A DNA stretch of 64,000 nt from Branchiostoma floridae (taxonomy: Eukaryota; Chordata; Leptocardii; Amphioxiformes; Branchiostomatidae). The stretch covers positions 264,699-328,698 of the forward strand of contig NW_023365723.1 in assembly GCF_000003815.2 (NCBI RefSeq), read 5' to 3'. The position numbers were made by a program, and so were the translations under genes. Shown one piece after another: positions 22,046 to 32,866 of this stretch (position 1 is the stretch's first letter; every line of letters starts with the position of its first letter). The notes below the pieces were generated by a model, which saw nothing but the letters and a program-made list of their open reading frames with translations, searched no databases and was not told where the DNA came from.

Positions 22046-22999
22046 ATGGCTGTATTACGATGTAGGAGTAAGAAGAGGATCCACAAGTTTGGTGTATTAT
22101 CCCCAGAGTTAGTCTTTAAATTGTTTGATACTATGATTTTGCCTATTATGATGTACGGGTGCGAAATTTGGGGGTTCCATCCGTGTAAACAACTAGAAAT
22201 AATACACAACAAATTTTGTAAGTATTATCTAGGAGTTAGACAAAATGCTTCAAATACAGCAGTCAGAGGAGAATTAGGGAGACACCCTCTTTATATACAA
22301 AGACAAATTAGAATTATTAAATTTTGGGTGAAAGTGTTAGAGATGAATGAGAACAGATATACAAGGAAATGCTACAAATTACTATACGAACTTGACCAGG
22401 TGGACAGGAAGTCCTGGTTAAGCCAGGTAAAGCTGCTGCTGTTTTCTCATGGTTTGCAAGAAGCATGGTATGGCCAAGGTGTAAGTAATAAGGAAGTATT
22501 TTTTGAAATCTTTAGAAAAAGGTCCAAACTACAGGCAACTCAAAGATGGAACTATGAAATTGAAAACACTAATAGGCTAGACACATATTGCTTAATCAAA
22601 GACAGATTTAAGACAGAAAAGTATCTGAGTGTAATCAATGTTTTTAATCACAGAAAGGCACTAGCACAGCTGAGATGTGCTGCACATGGGCTAAGCATAG
22701 AAACAGGTAGGCATACTAATATAGACAGGCAAAATAGATTATGTCCTCTATGTGAGGAAGGCATCATTGAAAATGAATATCACTTTGTAATGGAATGCCC
22801 ATTTTTAAATAGTTTGAGAATACAACACCTGCCAAAATATTACGCCACACGACCGGACCCACACAAGTTCAAGGAATTAATGTCTGGTCCCACTGTAAGT
22901 TTGACAAGACAGCTTGGAAAGTTTATTTACAAGGCCTTTGCTTTAAGATACAGCTATATCAATGACCAACAACCGTTTCTGTCGTCCTTGTCTACTTAA
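22046..22999 (+). mobile_element. non-LTR retrotransposon, RT C-terminus and zinc-ribbon tail (317 codons open)
   Basis: The frame starts in the RT thumb region (SPELVFKLFDTMILPIMMYG, then CEIWG). It continues through the usual GxxPLY.R......W.K-type region and ends in a CPLCEEG...HFVMECP motif, the CCHC-like C-terminal domain of many non-LTR proteins. No stop occurs in 317 codons, so the insertion is fairly young. The upstream RT palm and endonuclease are missing, as in a 5'-truncated copy. The clade is uncertain (CR1/L2 or relatives). Confidence 0.8.
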
Positions 23000-23440
23000 C
23001 CTTTGTCCTCCATATGTTTTTGATTTATTTTGTGTCAATGTGCAATTACTTTCATTTGACGTAACTAATTGAGAGGACTAATCCTTGTATGGTTTTTGTT
23101 CTTTTGATTTATGTATTCATTGAGTTATTGTTGTATGTTCCTTATAAGTTCATGTCCTTATCAGGTTTTATGATTTCACTATTGTTCATCGATGTTGTAC
23201 AATATTATAACTATGATTTTGGTTCTACCCTTATATGGATCATATTTCATTTTAATTTAGGCACAATTGGCCGCTTTGTTTTATTGATTTCATTTGTAAC
23301 TTGTGTCTAATTATTTATGATTTCATTGTCCTGTTGAGTATATGTTTATACCTACATGTATGTTATGTTGCTATGGCCCATAGGTGGCAGAAAGCAAATA
23401 AAGAGACTCTAAGTTAGTAAGTTCACTATAAGTATTGTAA
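23000..23440 (+). mobile_element. 3' UTR of the preceding non-LTR element
   Basis: AT-rich non-coding sequence follows the stop and ends near gcaaataaagagactctaagttagtaag (about 23393-23420), a plausible polyadenylation-type end. Confidence 0.5.
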
Positions 23441-23538
23441 TGCGTCAACATTATTTCCTACAATGGCGGTTACCGAATTGTTGGTGTGAAAAGAAAACGA
23501 AGAGAAGGTTGTGACAATGATCCTTTTTTACTAGTTTA

Positions 23539-23573
23539 TTATTTATTTATCTATTTATAAGATAAATAAATAA
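23539..23573. repeat. perfect AT hairpin
   Basis: ttatttatttatc (23539-23551) and gataaataaataa (23561-23573) are perfect 13-bp inverted arms around a 9-nt loop. Confidence 0.9.
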
Positions 23574-23635
23574 AATCATTCAATCTATTATGAGTCAATT
23601 GTAGCAGCCAATGCAAATTCTAAAAAAAGTTGTCT

Positions 23636-23770
23636 AAAAAAAGCCCTGGATCACTCCAGATGTGCGTGAGATGATACGGCACAAAACGGATCTCTACCAC
23701 GAGTATAAATCATCACAATAACAGGAAGCCTGGAAAAACTACACCAGTTACAAAAACAGGCTCAATTCCG
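23636..23770 (+). pseudogene. non-LTR fragment (endonuclease-RT linker)
   Basis: The frame reads KPWITPDVREMIRHKTDLYH, then EYKSSQ, a stop, and EAWKNYTSYKNR. It matches the PWiTxxirxxikxRdxlyxxyk...WxxYkxxrN pattern found before RT in jockey/CR1-like elements. It is broken at 23771, where an EnSpm-like fragment starts. Confidence 0.65.
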
Positions 23771-24010
23771 AGCGGCACTTTTGTGCTGTGCTGCCGACAT
23801 ACATGCTGCACGGAAATTGTGCGACTTTTTGGTCATGCAGCGGAATTAGGTTGTTCAAAATGTAAAAAGGCATTCAAGGGAGTTGGTAAGAAAGCCAACT
23901 ACTCTGGTTTTGAAAGGCACACAGAACACAAACAGCAGGCTCAGTTGCCTACGGTCTTATCTTTTTCTCACAACCTTCTTTTTGACAGTGAATTGAGAAG
24001 AAGCAAGGCC
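23771..24010 (+). pseudogene. EnSpm/CACTA Tnp2-like transposase fragment
   Basis: One frame reads ALLCCAADIHAARKLC. After a one-base shift the next reads GHAAELGCSKCKKAF, then YSGFERHTEHK. Animal EnSpm transposases (Tnp2 family) carry the sequence DIPAxRKvCGFxGHxAxxGCSKCxKxF....YSGFdR at this point. So this is a short frameshifted remnant of the zinc-binding part of such a transposase. Confidence 0.6.
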
Positions 24011-24396
24011 GCAGAACCCAAGGGAATCTCGGCACTTCATTCCACAGCAAGGGGGGTACAAGGCGTAAGACAGTATCATAATGTCGATAAAGGGAGTTAA
24101 CTCCTTTATCACGCATGGGGCTGTCGGCGTCATTGTGTGGTTACCAGTTTGATGACGATCGAGGGTATGTTAAGCCTTTCATTGATATTTTAAAGTCACA
24201 AACTGCCGGCTGACATCAAGTTTCAGAATGTTTGTATCATCTAGTTTCAGCATGGGTCTAGTCGAAGCCATCCACCCCGCCCTCGGGACCATAGACTACA
24301 GACAGCCGATGACCATCTCTCGCCATGCTACAGCGTTTTTTGCAACGCAACTGTATGGAGCACAACAAATATTTCAATCAAGGTGAAGGACCTACT

Positions 24397-25475
24397 GAGA
24401 GACTTATTCTGAGTATTCTATGTTTATTTGACATTCAGAGGTGACAGGATTCTCAGTGATTTATGACGGCCCGGCATCTCACACGAGGCCTGACAGACGG
24501 CTAACGAAATTCACACAGAGCACACGGACAAACAAGTCACTCTTCAACTCTCGTCAACTTTGGAAAAGTACAGCAAGACCAGCATGCCGTGGCTAAAAGT
24601 TGTGGACCAGGTTCACGTCAACACCCACACCTGGACAATCTTTTTGAGCGTAAGTAATTCTTTATCTGGTAGTTTTGAGTCACTTTAACCATTGCTTAGG
24701 TCACATAATTTTCCAAACCGGGGCTCCGCCGGTCAGCTTTAATAAAACAATGAAACAAAAGTACTTCAAAATACATGAAATGTCGAAATAAGATTCATGG
24801 GCATGATTTGTGCATATTTCTAGGTATACATTTAAATTTTTCGTTTCTTAAATCATCTGACCGGGCCTGTTGTCGAAATGTGCCTTATCGCAACCCCCAA
24901 AAAGCTTGTAATTGACTTGACTTGACGTTTTGCCAATGTATTTTGATACAGACTGTTGGACTGGCGACAGATCTCTTAGATCGCGATGTGATCTTAAGGT
25001 ACAACGAGATTCGTGGAGAGAACATGAGCGTCGCCACATCCATCCAAGTTTCGTAAGTAATTTGTGATATTTAAATTGACTATATTGTAGCCTTCTGAGG
25101 CTGAGAACTTCACAAAGTGCCCCGGCCGGGCAGTTTTGGGGAGCAAAAAATACGACACCGAAAAGACAAAAATAATTCCGCTGCATACCTTGTGACTGTT
25201 CAATGGCATATTTTTTTCTCGTTTAAACCTCATTTAACAGACTCATCAAATTAGGCTGACGGGGTACTAGATAAAACCCTGGATAAATCTTCGGAAAGAA
25301 ACAGAGGACAATGAAGAACACTTCGACGTGCCAACCTTTCATAGTAACAGCCCACCTCCCAACACTATGTCCGATCCTGCTTTCGTAAATCCCAACTCAG
25401 CAGCATCCATGCGGAGAGTTCTCCGTCATGTTGGAGAGATTTTAAACATTCATAGGCACAATAACACGCCGAAGT
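24397..25475 (+). pseudogene. tandem repeat A: decayed multi-exon transposon-like gene
   Basis: Matches 30240-31335. Exon-like pieces are 24441-24649 (VIYDGPASHTRPDRRLTKFT, donor gagc|gtaagt), 24952-25052 (TVGLATDLLDRDVILRYNEI, donor gtttc|gtaagt) and a third starting after the acceptor at about 25240 (HFDVPTFHSN, MRRVLRHVGEI). The third piece is cut at 25475, where the zinc-finger composite begins; the 30-kb copy continues. The family looks like the one with the C2H2/EFDW segment at 31.3 kb. Confidence 0.55.
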
Positions 25476-26525
25476 AATTATACATTACAGTGAAAATGTA
25501 ATTGAAATGTTTATTCATTGAATAAACAACCACAAACATGTTTCACTGTATATACACTCAGAACATGCACATTCTGGGGGGGGGGGGGGGGGGGGAATAA
25601 TTTCAGATTTATTTTCAGTAATTTGTACAAAGGTTTGAAGAATGTGAAAGAAAAGCAATCTAATGCCAGATGTAGATGGAACCACTGTGAGGAATGTTTT
25701 CCCTCAATTTCTGACCTTAATGAACATTTATCAACTTGCCATGTAGAGTTTTGATACTGATGTTGCACCATGCAAACGTTCATATTCCTGTCTGTGGGAC
25801 AACTGTAGTCATAAGAGTCTGAAACTTTTGAAATCTCACATAAGTGAGCATACAGGTTTAGAGACTGACAAGTTCATATTGATTTTGTTAGCCGACCAGG
25901 TCAAAGCTTTAGTTACACCAAAGCGGCAATTGCGCTGGCACCCGCTTGTAATCAGATGGTGCCTGCGACATTACCATTCAACATCTAAGTATGATGCTTT
26001 TTCTAAATCTGTTTTTTTTAGACTCCCAAGTGTTAGGGAACAGGCCCAAATCATTGATTTTAGCTCTGCCTTTTTGCTGCACCGACCGGTGTTATTCATG
26101 TCAGGGAACAGGGAACATGCCCACCATGTGTCCCAGATGGGGGAAGGTCTCCAGCGGAAAGTGAACAAACAAACCCAGACGTGCCGAAGAGTGGTCGTCT
26201 CCCTGAGATCTGCCGGGAGTCTTCCTGGAGAATTTTCCGATCCATCTCTATCTTTCGCCGATGATATGGCTTTTCCCGATTCTATCGTTATAGCTGGGCA
26301 CTCTTTCGTGTCGCGGCTCGAGTCGTATATTCGCCACACGCCTCTGACTCAGTGTTTCAAAACCCGAAAGGTCAGCCCTGATTTTGATCTACAAAGTCAC
26401 CCAGTAGTACATTACTTTGGTTCGCCCGGATGCACTATCCCCAGGTTTAGTGCTGAAATTCTGCCTAGGCTGCCGTTGGTGGCCCCGACTATTGTGTATG
26501 TTGAGCTGGGCCACAACGACCTGTA
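25476..26525 (+). pseudogene. composite: C2H2 fingers + P-element-like segment + SGNH-hydrolase-like segment, copy A
   Basis: Two zinc-finger-like units come first (CRWNHCEECFPSISDLNEHL, then CLWDNCSH...KSHISEH; a stop after HVEF separates them). Next comes RWHPLVIRWCLRHYHSTSK, then LRLPSVRE-type residues as in P-element/THAP9-like transposases before the RNase H fold. After a linker, SIVIAGHSFVSRLESY and VVHYFGSPGC lead to YVELGHNDL. The GHS and GHND motifs resemble SGNH-hydrolase blocks I and III. A single 232-codon frame (25828-26526) spans the second finger to the SGNH end and stops exactly after GHNDL. Confidence 0.55.
25576..25595. repeat. poly-G tract (20 G)
   Basis: Uninterrupted G20 in the composite. 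The equivalent position has gggaggggggggg at 31.92 kb and only gggggg at 59.15 kb, so this copy is expanded. It lies just upstream of an acceptor (aatttcag). Confidence 0.95.
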
Positions 26526-26679
26526 GTATTCTCAGTGCCAGATTTATGAGTATGTCAGTTGTATGCATGTAGGCATGGAGTCATTTTCTTTACCATTGAA
26601 ATTCAATTGCAATTTTAGACCAACCTGGCAGCAAAAAAAGTATTGAGAGTATACTTAGAAAACCTGGTGGGAGAGAAAG

Positions 26680-27020
26680 ATGCGGAGATGCCTAAATAAT
26701 GTTGGTGGCAGCAGCGTTAACTTGATAACCCCTTTCCATCTCTTCAACAGCAAGCACAAGAATCGCCGGAGTTTCACCTTCGACATTCATCAACAGTCAT
26801 TCACAACTGGAAGGCACACGTGTTGCGTGCGGTCAATCAGGAGCTTGGAAAACAATCAGCATTGCAGCAACTAGACAATCAAACGGACCTTATCATCACT
26901 GATTGGGCCATGAAGTTCCTTCCGATGAAATACAGACCACATGCCTGGGTTTTTCGGTAAATGTGGGTGGAGCTGACACGTGGCGTCAGCCATCACCAAA
27001 GGAAACTTTGCGTGCAACTG
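26680..27020 (+). pseudogene. 'DWAMKFLP'-family fragment, copy 2
   Basis: Same segment as at 9272, but with a ~65-bp stretch absent from copies 1 and 3 (gttggtggcagcagcgttaac...). The frames are broken; ITDWAMKFLPMKYR is still readable at about 26890-26935. It follows the SGNH-like segment directly. Confidence 0.5.
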
Positions 27021-27056
27021 ATAAGGCACAAGATAGTTGTACGTTGATCAAGGTCC

Positions 27057-27640
27057 AGCCATGAATTTGTTGCGATAATTAAAGAGGTTGTCAAGGTTCT
27101 TAGGTCTGCCCTTTTATCCAGAATGCGTGGCCTTTCATATGAGCGGTCCTTTTTAACTTCATTCCAGAGAAAGTATCCAGATGGTCAAGCGATTGTACTC
27201 AAGTTGGCAAAACAACGGAAGACAGCAAACTCAAAGCTGCAAACGAACATAGATGGATACAATGCGGTGGCTTGGGAGACAAAACAGCTCAATTCCCCAG
27301 TGTCTGCTCAGTTTCGGGAGGCAACCGACCCCTCTGGGCAAACCTACTCGTGCCTGGACCCAAAAACAGTCGAAGTCGGACAACATACAAAACGTATCAG
27401 AGCGTCAACAGTAGTCGTAGTTTTATCAAGTAAATATATCGTTGTGGCAGTTATTTTCCCTCTTAATACAAATTACCTGCCGAGGAAGATATTGCAGTCG
27501 TTTTGAAACCATGTATTATCGCTACAAACTTGCACGTGGTAAAATGCAGTGATGGACAGTATGAGGTGTGTCTTGACTACGGCAGACGGAAATGATGCGC
27601 TCTTCGATGGCTCTTTCGAGAGTCCGAAACGTGCACACTA
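27057..27640 (+). pseudogene. RAG1L: RAG1-like fragment, N-terminal/early catalytic part, copy 2
   Basis: Nearly identical to 51976-52559. An open stretch of 127 codons from 27123 covers YPDGQAIVLKLAKQRKTANS and IDGYNAVAWET. The next block, EDIAVVLKPC...VVKCSDGQYEV, lies in another frame. It continues at 27681 into the truncated Harbinger exon, not into the zinc-binding part. Confidence 0.65.
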
Positions 27641-27680
27641 AGTAAGCCTTCATTTAAACGTTGCATCAGTGCTAATTCAT

Positions 27681-28282
27681 CGAACAGGCTTGAACCAGGC
27701 GTTCTTCGTCCTCCCCGCGCTGGCGATAGTGGAAGCCGGGCGCGTTGATCGTGTTGTAGGGGAACTCCCGAGAAGCAGCCACTGGTGGGAGGTCATTGCT
27801 CTTGGAACATTTGACGACCTTCAATGGTACAAACGGTTCCGAATGAGGAGAAACACATTTATGATCGTACTGAATCACCTGGAGAATGCGCTACTTCACA
27901 CCAACACCCGTATGCGTTCCGCGATCACAGCACAGAAGCGCCTCGCCATTGGTATCTATTGGCTGGCTTCAGGAGACCTTATGAGAACTGTGGCTGACCT
28001 GTTCGGTGTAAGCGAAGCTTCTGTAAGCAACATTATCCATGAGGTGTGTACTGCAATCGTGGACATCCTGGGACCACTGTACCTGACCTTCCCCAGAAGA
28101 GAAAAACTCAGAGAAATCATACAAGGGTATGAAGAGGTGTGGGGCTTTCCGCAGTGCGGAGGTGCTGTGGATGGGTCGCACATCCAGGTTAAGGCCCCAT
28201 CATCGAAGAGCCGGACAGACTACTACAACAGGAAGGGCTTTTACTCCATGATTTTGCAAGGCACTGTGTATTACCTTTACAG
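27681..28282 (+). pseudogene. PIF/Harbinger (HARBI1-like) transposase exon, 5'-truncated
   Basis: Matches 52927-53524 almost exactly but lacks the element's 5' end and first ~48 codons. Relative to the other copy, 52602-52926 is deleted. It keeps RLAIGIYWLASGDLMRTVAD (helix-turn-helix-like region) and GAVDGSHIQVKAP, which holds the first catalytic Asp of the DDE_Tnp_4 fold. It ends at a donor (cttacag|gtacac-type), and the rest of the transposase is absent. Confidence 0.82.
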
Positions 28283-28340
28283 GTACACTTTCTATAATTT
28301 CTAGCAAATGTGCTCTTTATACCTGCCCCAATATTGACAG

Positions 28341-28587
28341 GAGTGAGGGATGAGGCACTCCGTAAAGTAGGTTCATACAATATTCAAAGGACCTTGTCGG
28401 ACATAAAGACGACAGCTGTCTTTGTGAGGCTAAATGCAAACAAGCTATCAGATGCTGCTCTCAGTCAGCAAGCTCATGGCGTAAAATGTGAACCCTTGCT
28501 TACCACAGAGCCATGGGACGAGGGATAGATGCTACATGGGCAACTTTTTCAAAACATTAATCATTAGGGAAGTAGTCCAGGTTACAC
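28341..28587 (+). pseudogene. RAG1L: RAG1-like fragment, zinc-binding part, copy 2
   Basis: Begins right after an acceptor (attgacag) with VRDEALRKVGSY and runs to LLTTEPWDEG then TAG. Against 10260-10520 it lacks the CxxC cysteines, has lost one base at the EPW(E)RG point and lacks the DINIG segment. It fades into cattagggaagtagtccaggttac. Confidence 0.62.
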
Positions 28588-28647
28588 GAGTAATTTCAGA
28601 AGTGCAGAAGAGTAATTTCAGCCGCTGCTTTTGAGCTTTATTAACTA

Positions 28648-28749
28648 TGAACTCTGCATTATAATACAGCCTGTCCTGCGATGTTCAAAACTTTTCCTCC
28701 AACTCTGCATTATAATACAGCCTGTCCTGCGATGTTCAAAACTTTTCCT
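28648..28749. repeat. 51-bp tandem duplication
   Basis: aactctgcattataatacag... occurs twice head to tail with one or two differences. The 53.9- and 58.3-kb equivalents have a single copy of the first part. Confidence 0.9.
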
Positions 28750-29464
28750 GCACCGTGCATTTTTCACTTATGAATACGAATGCTTCTACTTAATTCCTTT
28801 TTTGGAGGGCGGACAACCATGACAATGTGAGATTTTCATGTTTTTTTACTCAGGTAGGTGATTTTTCTCTTTCTCATTGTGAAGAATATGCATAGTAACT
28901 ACTGCAATGTGGCCTGCGTGCCAAAAAGATGCACCAATTAATTCACAACTTTTTGATACTTCGCTTAGTTGGAAACCAGTTACTTCAAAATATACAACAT
29001 TTTGGCTGTTTTTCTGACTTTGTAAATGAGTCAAAATAGAGCATTGGCGCTTGGAATACAGAAGAAAGATTGAGGCTAACATACGTACAGATCCTGCATC
29101 AACGAGTCCGATTTGGACAGGAGCTATGTACAGCTGCACCCTAACAGAACTCTACAAATCTCGTATCTCTGTCATGAACCTCTCTGTGTAAACTGTAAAC
29201 TACCTCTCTGTGTAATCTACATCTATCTTTGGAGCCGCAGTCAGTCAACAATGAGAGAAAGGCCTGCGGACACGGCGGAGAATGTCTGAGACATACAGGT
29301 TGGCCAGCCTGTATTCTGTAGGTAAGCTACATTCTATCAGTCCTAGTCTACATCTGATCCACTTGGTGACTCCTGCTCTGCGGGACGGGTGTATGAATGT
29401 TCTCTTTTGTCTACCATCTTCTTTCTTGGTGCCCTACCTCCAGCACAAATTGACGTTCGCCAAT
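28750..29464. other. no clear gene
   Basis: A 97-codon minus-strand frame (28846-29139) and a plus-strand frame from 29282 are open, but neither shows a motif or clear splice context. acctctctgtgtaa is repeated near 29170-29215. Confidence 0.4.
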
Positions 29465-29602
29465 GTACGTCAGAGTTTACCTGGAGGCCTTGGTCATCAT
29501 CAACCCCACGCTGTACATAAGGGAGATCAGACAGCTTCTATAGGACTTGGCACTTCAAGATGCGGACACCCCAACCAAGTCTACCATCTGCAGGTGGCTG
29601 GC
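29465..29602 (+). pseudogene. paired-like helix-turn-helix exon fragment
   Basis: The frame reads YVRVYLEALVIINPTLYIRE, IRQLL, stop, then TPTKSTICRWL up to the donor ggc|gtaaga. The NPTLYIREIRxxL...STICRWL pattern is that of paired-like/Tc1-type HTH DNA-binding domains. One in-frame TAG interrupts it. It may derive from a mariner-like transposase. Confidence 0.45.
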
Positions 29603-29880
29603 GTAAGACAGCTTCACCTTGTAACGGGCAGCTAGAATGCCAATGGGGAGATACGCAGCGGTGAACAGCTTTCGTAAGACGACATATTTTGCTGCTTTCA
29701 ACATGTTCTTATCGTTCTTTCTGTAAAATAGCAGTACATACTGAGGCAGAATTCTGTTTTTATTTTTCCTAATACTGGTAGTAATATGCAAGTAACCATT
29801 CAATTCGTATAATGATATATGTTGTGAAATGTTTGTAAAAGAGCACATTGGTGTTTTACAGATGACTGAAACTCATCTCA

Positions 29881-30078
29881 ATGGAGAGCGAGAGGCAGTC
29901 TTGTCTCTCGAGAGGTGACTGCCTCGCGCCTCCAAAAGCAGCAGGTGGAGGTTGTGCTTCTTCCTTAGGTCACCAAGGTCAAAGACGAGAGAGTGCACAA
30001 CTGAAACCATGTGCTCGAGTGATGGATCTACATGCCTCTATTGTAGACACACTGGATACGAACGTCACAGAGGGGTAA
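29881..30078 (+). pseudogene. unknown exon-like stretch
   Basis: Follows an acceptor (gttttacag) and ends by a donor-like gggtaagt. The 65-codon frame has no recognised motif. Another frame ends STCLYCRHTGYERHRG. It sits just upstream of tandem repeat B. Confidence 0.2.
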
Positions 30079-30239
30079 GTGAAAAATTGTAACTGCAAAA
30101 TGTACACATTCTAGACATTGAGATAGATGAAGTTGATTGGTCTCTCAAATGCTTCATTTCATTATTTCTAACATTTTGTTCGCAGACACCTGATATGGTA
30201 TGACGGGAAGATTTCTGGTGTGGCTAAAGGTCTCCGGGG

Positions 30240-31805
30240 ACCATGGAGGCGACTTATTCTGAGTATTCTATGTTTTTTTGACATTTAGAGGTGACGGGAT
30301 TCTGAGTGATTTATGACGGCCCGGCATCCCACACGAGGCCTGACAGACGGCTAACGAAATTCACACAGAGCACACGGACAAACAAGTCACTCTTCAACTC
30401 TTCAACACTCGTCAACTTTGGACAAGTACAGAACGACCAGCATGCCGTGGCTAAAAGTTGTGGACCAGGTTCACGTCAACACCCACACCTGGACAATCTT
30501 TTTGAGCGTAAGTAATTCTTTATCTGGTAGTTTTGAGTCACTTTAACCATTGTTTAGGTGACATAATTTTCCAAACCAGGGCCCCGCCGGTCAGCTTTAA
30601 TAAAATAATGAAACAAAAGTACTTCAAAATACATAAAATGTCGAAATAAGATTCATGGGCATGATTTGTGCGTATTTCTAGGTATACATTTAAATTTTTC
30701 GTTTCTTAAATCATCTGACCGGGCCCGTTGTCGAAATGTTCCTTATCGCAACCCCCAAAAAGCTTGTAATTGACTTGACGTTTTGCCAATGTATTTTGAT
30801 ACAGACCGTTGGACTGGCGACGGATCTCTTAGATCGCGATGTGATCTTAAGGTACAACGAGATTCGTGGAGAGAACGTGAGCGTCGCCACATCCATCCAA
30901 GTTTCGTAAGTAATTTGTGATTATTAAATTGACTATATTGTAGCCTTCTGAGGCTGAGGACTTCACAAAGTGCCAAGTGCCCCGGCCGGGCAGTTTTGGG
31001 GAGCAAAAAAATACGACACCGAAAGACAAAAATAATTCCGCAGCATACCTTGTGACTGTTCAATGGCATATTTTTTTCTCGTTTAAACCTCATTTAACAG
31101 ACTCATCAAATTAGGCTGACAGGGTACTAGATAAAACCCTGGATAAATCTTTGGAAAGAAACAGAGGACAATGAAGAACAATTCGACGTGCCAACCTTTC
31201 ATAGTAACAACCCACCTCCCAACACTATGTCCGATCCTGCTTTCATAAATCCCAACTCAGCAGCATCCATGCGGAGAGTTCTCCGTCATGTTGGAGAGAT
31301 TTCAAACATTCATAGGCACAATAACACGCCGAACAGTCGAAGATGGCTTGTGGTAGCCATGGACTGCAAATGGGTATCACAAGGAACATTATAAGAGATA
31401 CCTCGTACTGCACCATCTGTAACATGTCCTTTGACTCAACAAAATCCTTCTACTCACATGTTGCTGAACAACACCCGGATAATCCTGTGACAAAAGTCAA
31501 GGAATTTGACTGGGTCATTTTCCGGGTTGGAAAACTCCACCTGGAAATGACTGCCCTGAAGTCATCTGTAGACTTCAACTTTGACGTATGGTTTGGAGCA
31601 CTTGCAGAGGAAATGGGATTCAAGTCGGAAAGTGCACAGAGTGGCCAGAAACTGCGCAGACCATCACAAGAGCATGGAGCTACTAAAACTAACAGTCAAA
31701 TGTGGAATAGATGAGAAGCTTGTGACATATGCACGGCAAAAACTGCAAAGGGGAGAGCAGGACTCTATATCTGCAGATACTTGTCTGTTCACATGGATAA
31801 TAGCT
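30240..31805 (+). pseudogene. tandem repeat B: decayed multi-exon transposon-like gene with C2H2 segment
   Basis: Exons 30291-30507, 30805-30905 and 31101-31805 have clear GT-AG borders and match copy A at 24.4 kb for the first ~1.1 kb. The third exon continues with MRRVLRHVGEI, a C2H2 finger (CTICNMSF...HVAEQH), KEFDWVIFRVGKLHLEM, EMGFKSESAQ and, after a frameshift near 31640, NCADHHKSMELLKL up to donor agct|gtaagg. I recall the EFDWVxLxPGxGHxEMN...GFxSE...DHHK order from multi-copy lancelet and coral proteins. In-frame stops after the second exon joint show decay. Confidence 0.55.
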
Positions 31806-31886
31806 GTAAGGAACAAGAACTTCTTATTCTTTCAGCAGCAGATAAGCGAGCAAAATAGATAATAACATAACGCCACGCGAGTAGAT

Positions 31887-32866
31887 TTCACTCTATGTAC
31901 ACTCAAAACATGCACATTCTGGGAGGGGGGGGTGATAATTTCAGATTTATTTTCAGTAATTTGTACAAAGGTTTGAAGAATGTGAAAGAAAAGCAATCTA
32001 ATGCCAGATGTAGATGGAACCACTGTGAGGAAGGTTTTCCCCCAATTTCTGACCTTAATGAACATTTATCAACTTGCCATGTAGAAACTTTTGATACTGA
32101 TGTTGCACCATGCAAACGTTCATATTCCTGTCTGTGGGACAACTGTAGTCATAAGAGTCTGAAACTTTTGAAATCTCACATAAGTGAGCATACAGGTTTA
32201 GAGACTGACAAGTTCATATTGATTTTGTTAGCCGACCAGGTCAAAGCTTTAGTTACACCAAAGCGGCAATTGCGCTGGCATCCACTTGTAATCAGATGGT
32301 GCCTGCGACATTACCATTCAACATCTAAGTATGATGCTTTTTCTAAATCTGTTTTTTTGAGACTCCCAAGTGTTAGGGAACAGGCCCAAATCATTGATTT
32401 TAGCTCTGCCTTTTTGCTGCACCGACCGATGTCATTCATGTCAGGGAACATGCCCACCATGTGTCCCAGATGGGGGAAGGTCTCCAGCGGAAAGTGAACA
32501 GACAAATCCAGAAGTGCGGAAGAGTGGTTGTCTCCCTGAGATCTGCCGGAAATTTTCTGGTGAGTCTTCCTGGAGAATTTTCCGATCCATCTCTATCTTT
32601 CGCCGATGATATGGCTTCTCCCGATTCTATCGTTATAGCTGGGCACTCTTTCGTGTCGCGGCTCGAGTCGTATATTCGCCGCACGCTTCGACTCAGCGTT
32701 TCAAAATCCGAAAGGTCAGCCTTGGTTTTGATCTACAAAGTCACCCTGTAGTACATTACTTTGGTTCGCCCGGATGCACTTTCCCCAGGTTTAGGGCTGA
32801 AATTCTAGGCTGCCGTTGGTGAGCCCCGTCTATTGTGTATGTTGAGCTGGGCCACAACGACCTGTA
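31887..32866 (+). pseudogene. composite: C2H2 + P-element-like + SGNH-like, copy B
   Basis: Homologous to 25545-26525. A 200-codon frame (31895-32497) covers both zinc fingers (CRWNHCEEGFPPISDLNEHL and CLWDNCSH...) and RWHPLVIRWCLRHYHSTSK. A frameshift follows, and the SGNH-like part is read from 32461 (SIVIAGHSFVSRLESYIRR). Small deletions then spoil it (near 32690 and 32805), yet GHNDL is still present at the end. Confidence 0.55.

Noticed and set aside
28846-29139. 97-codon minus-strand ORF
   Set aside because: No motif, no splice support and composition like the AT-rich surroundings.
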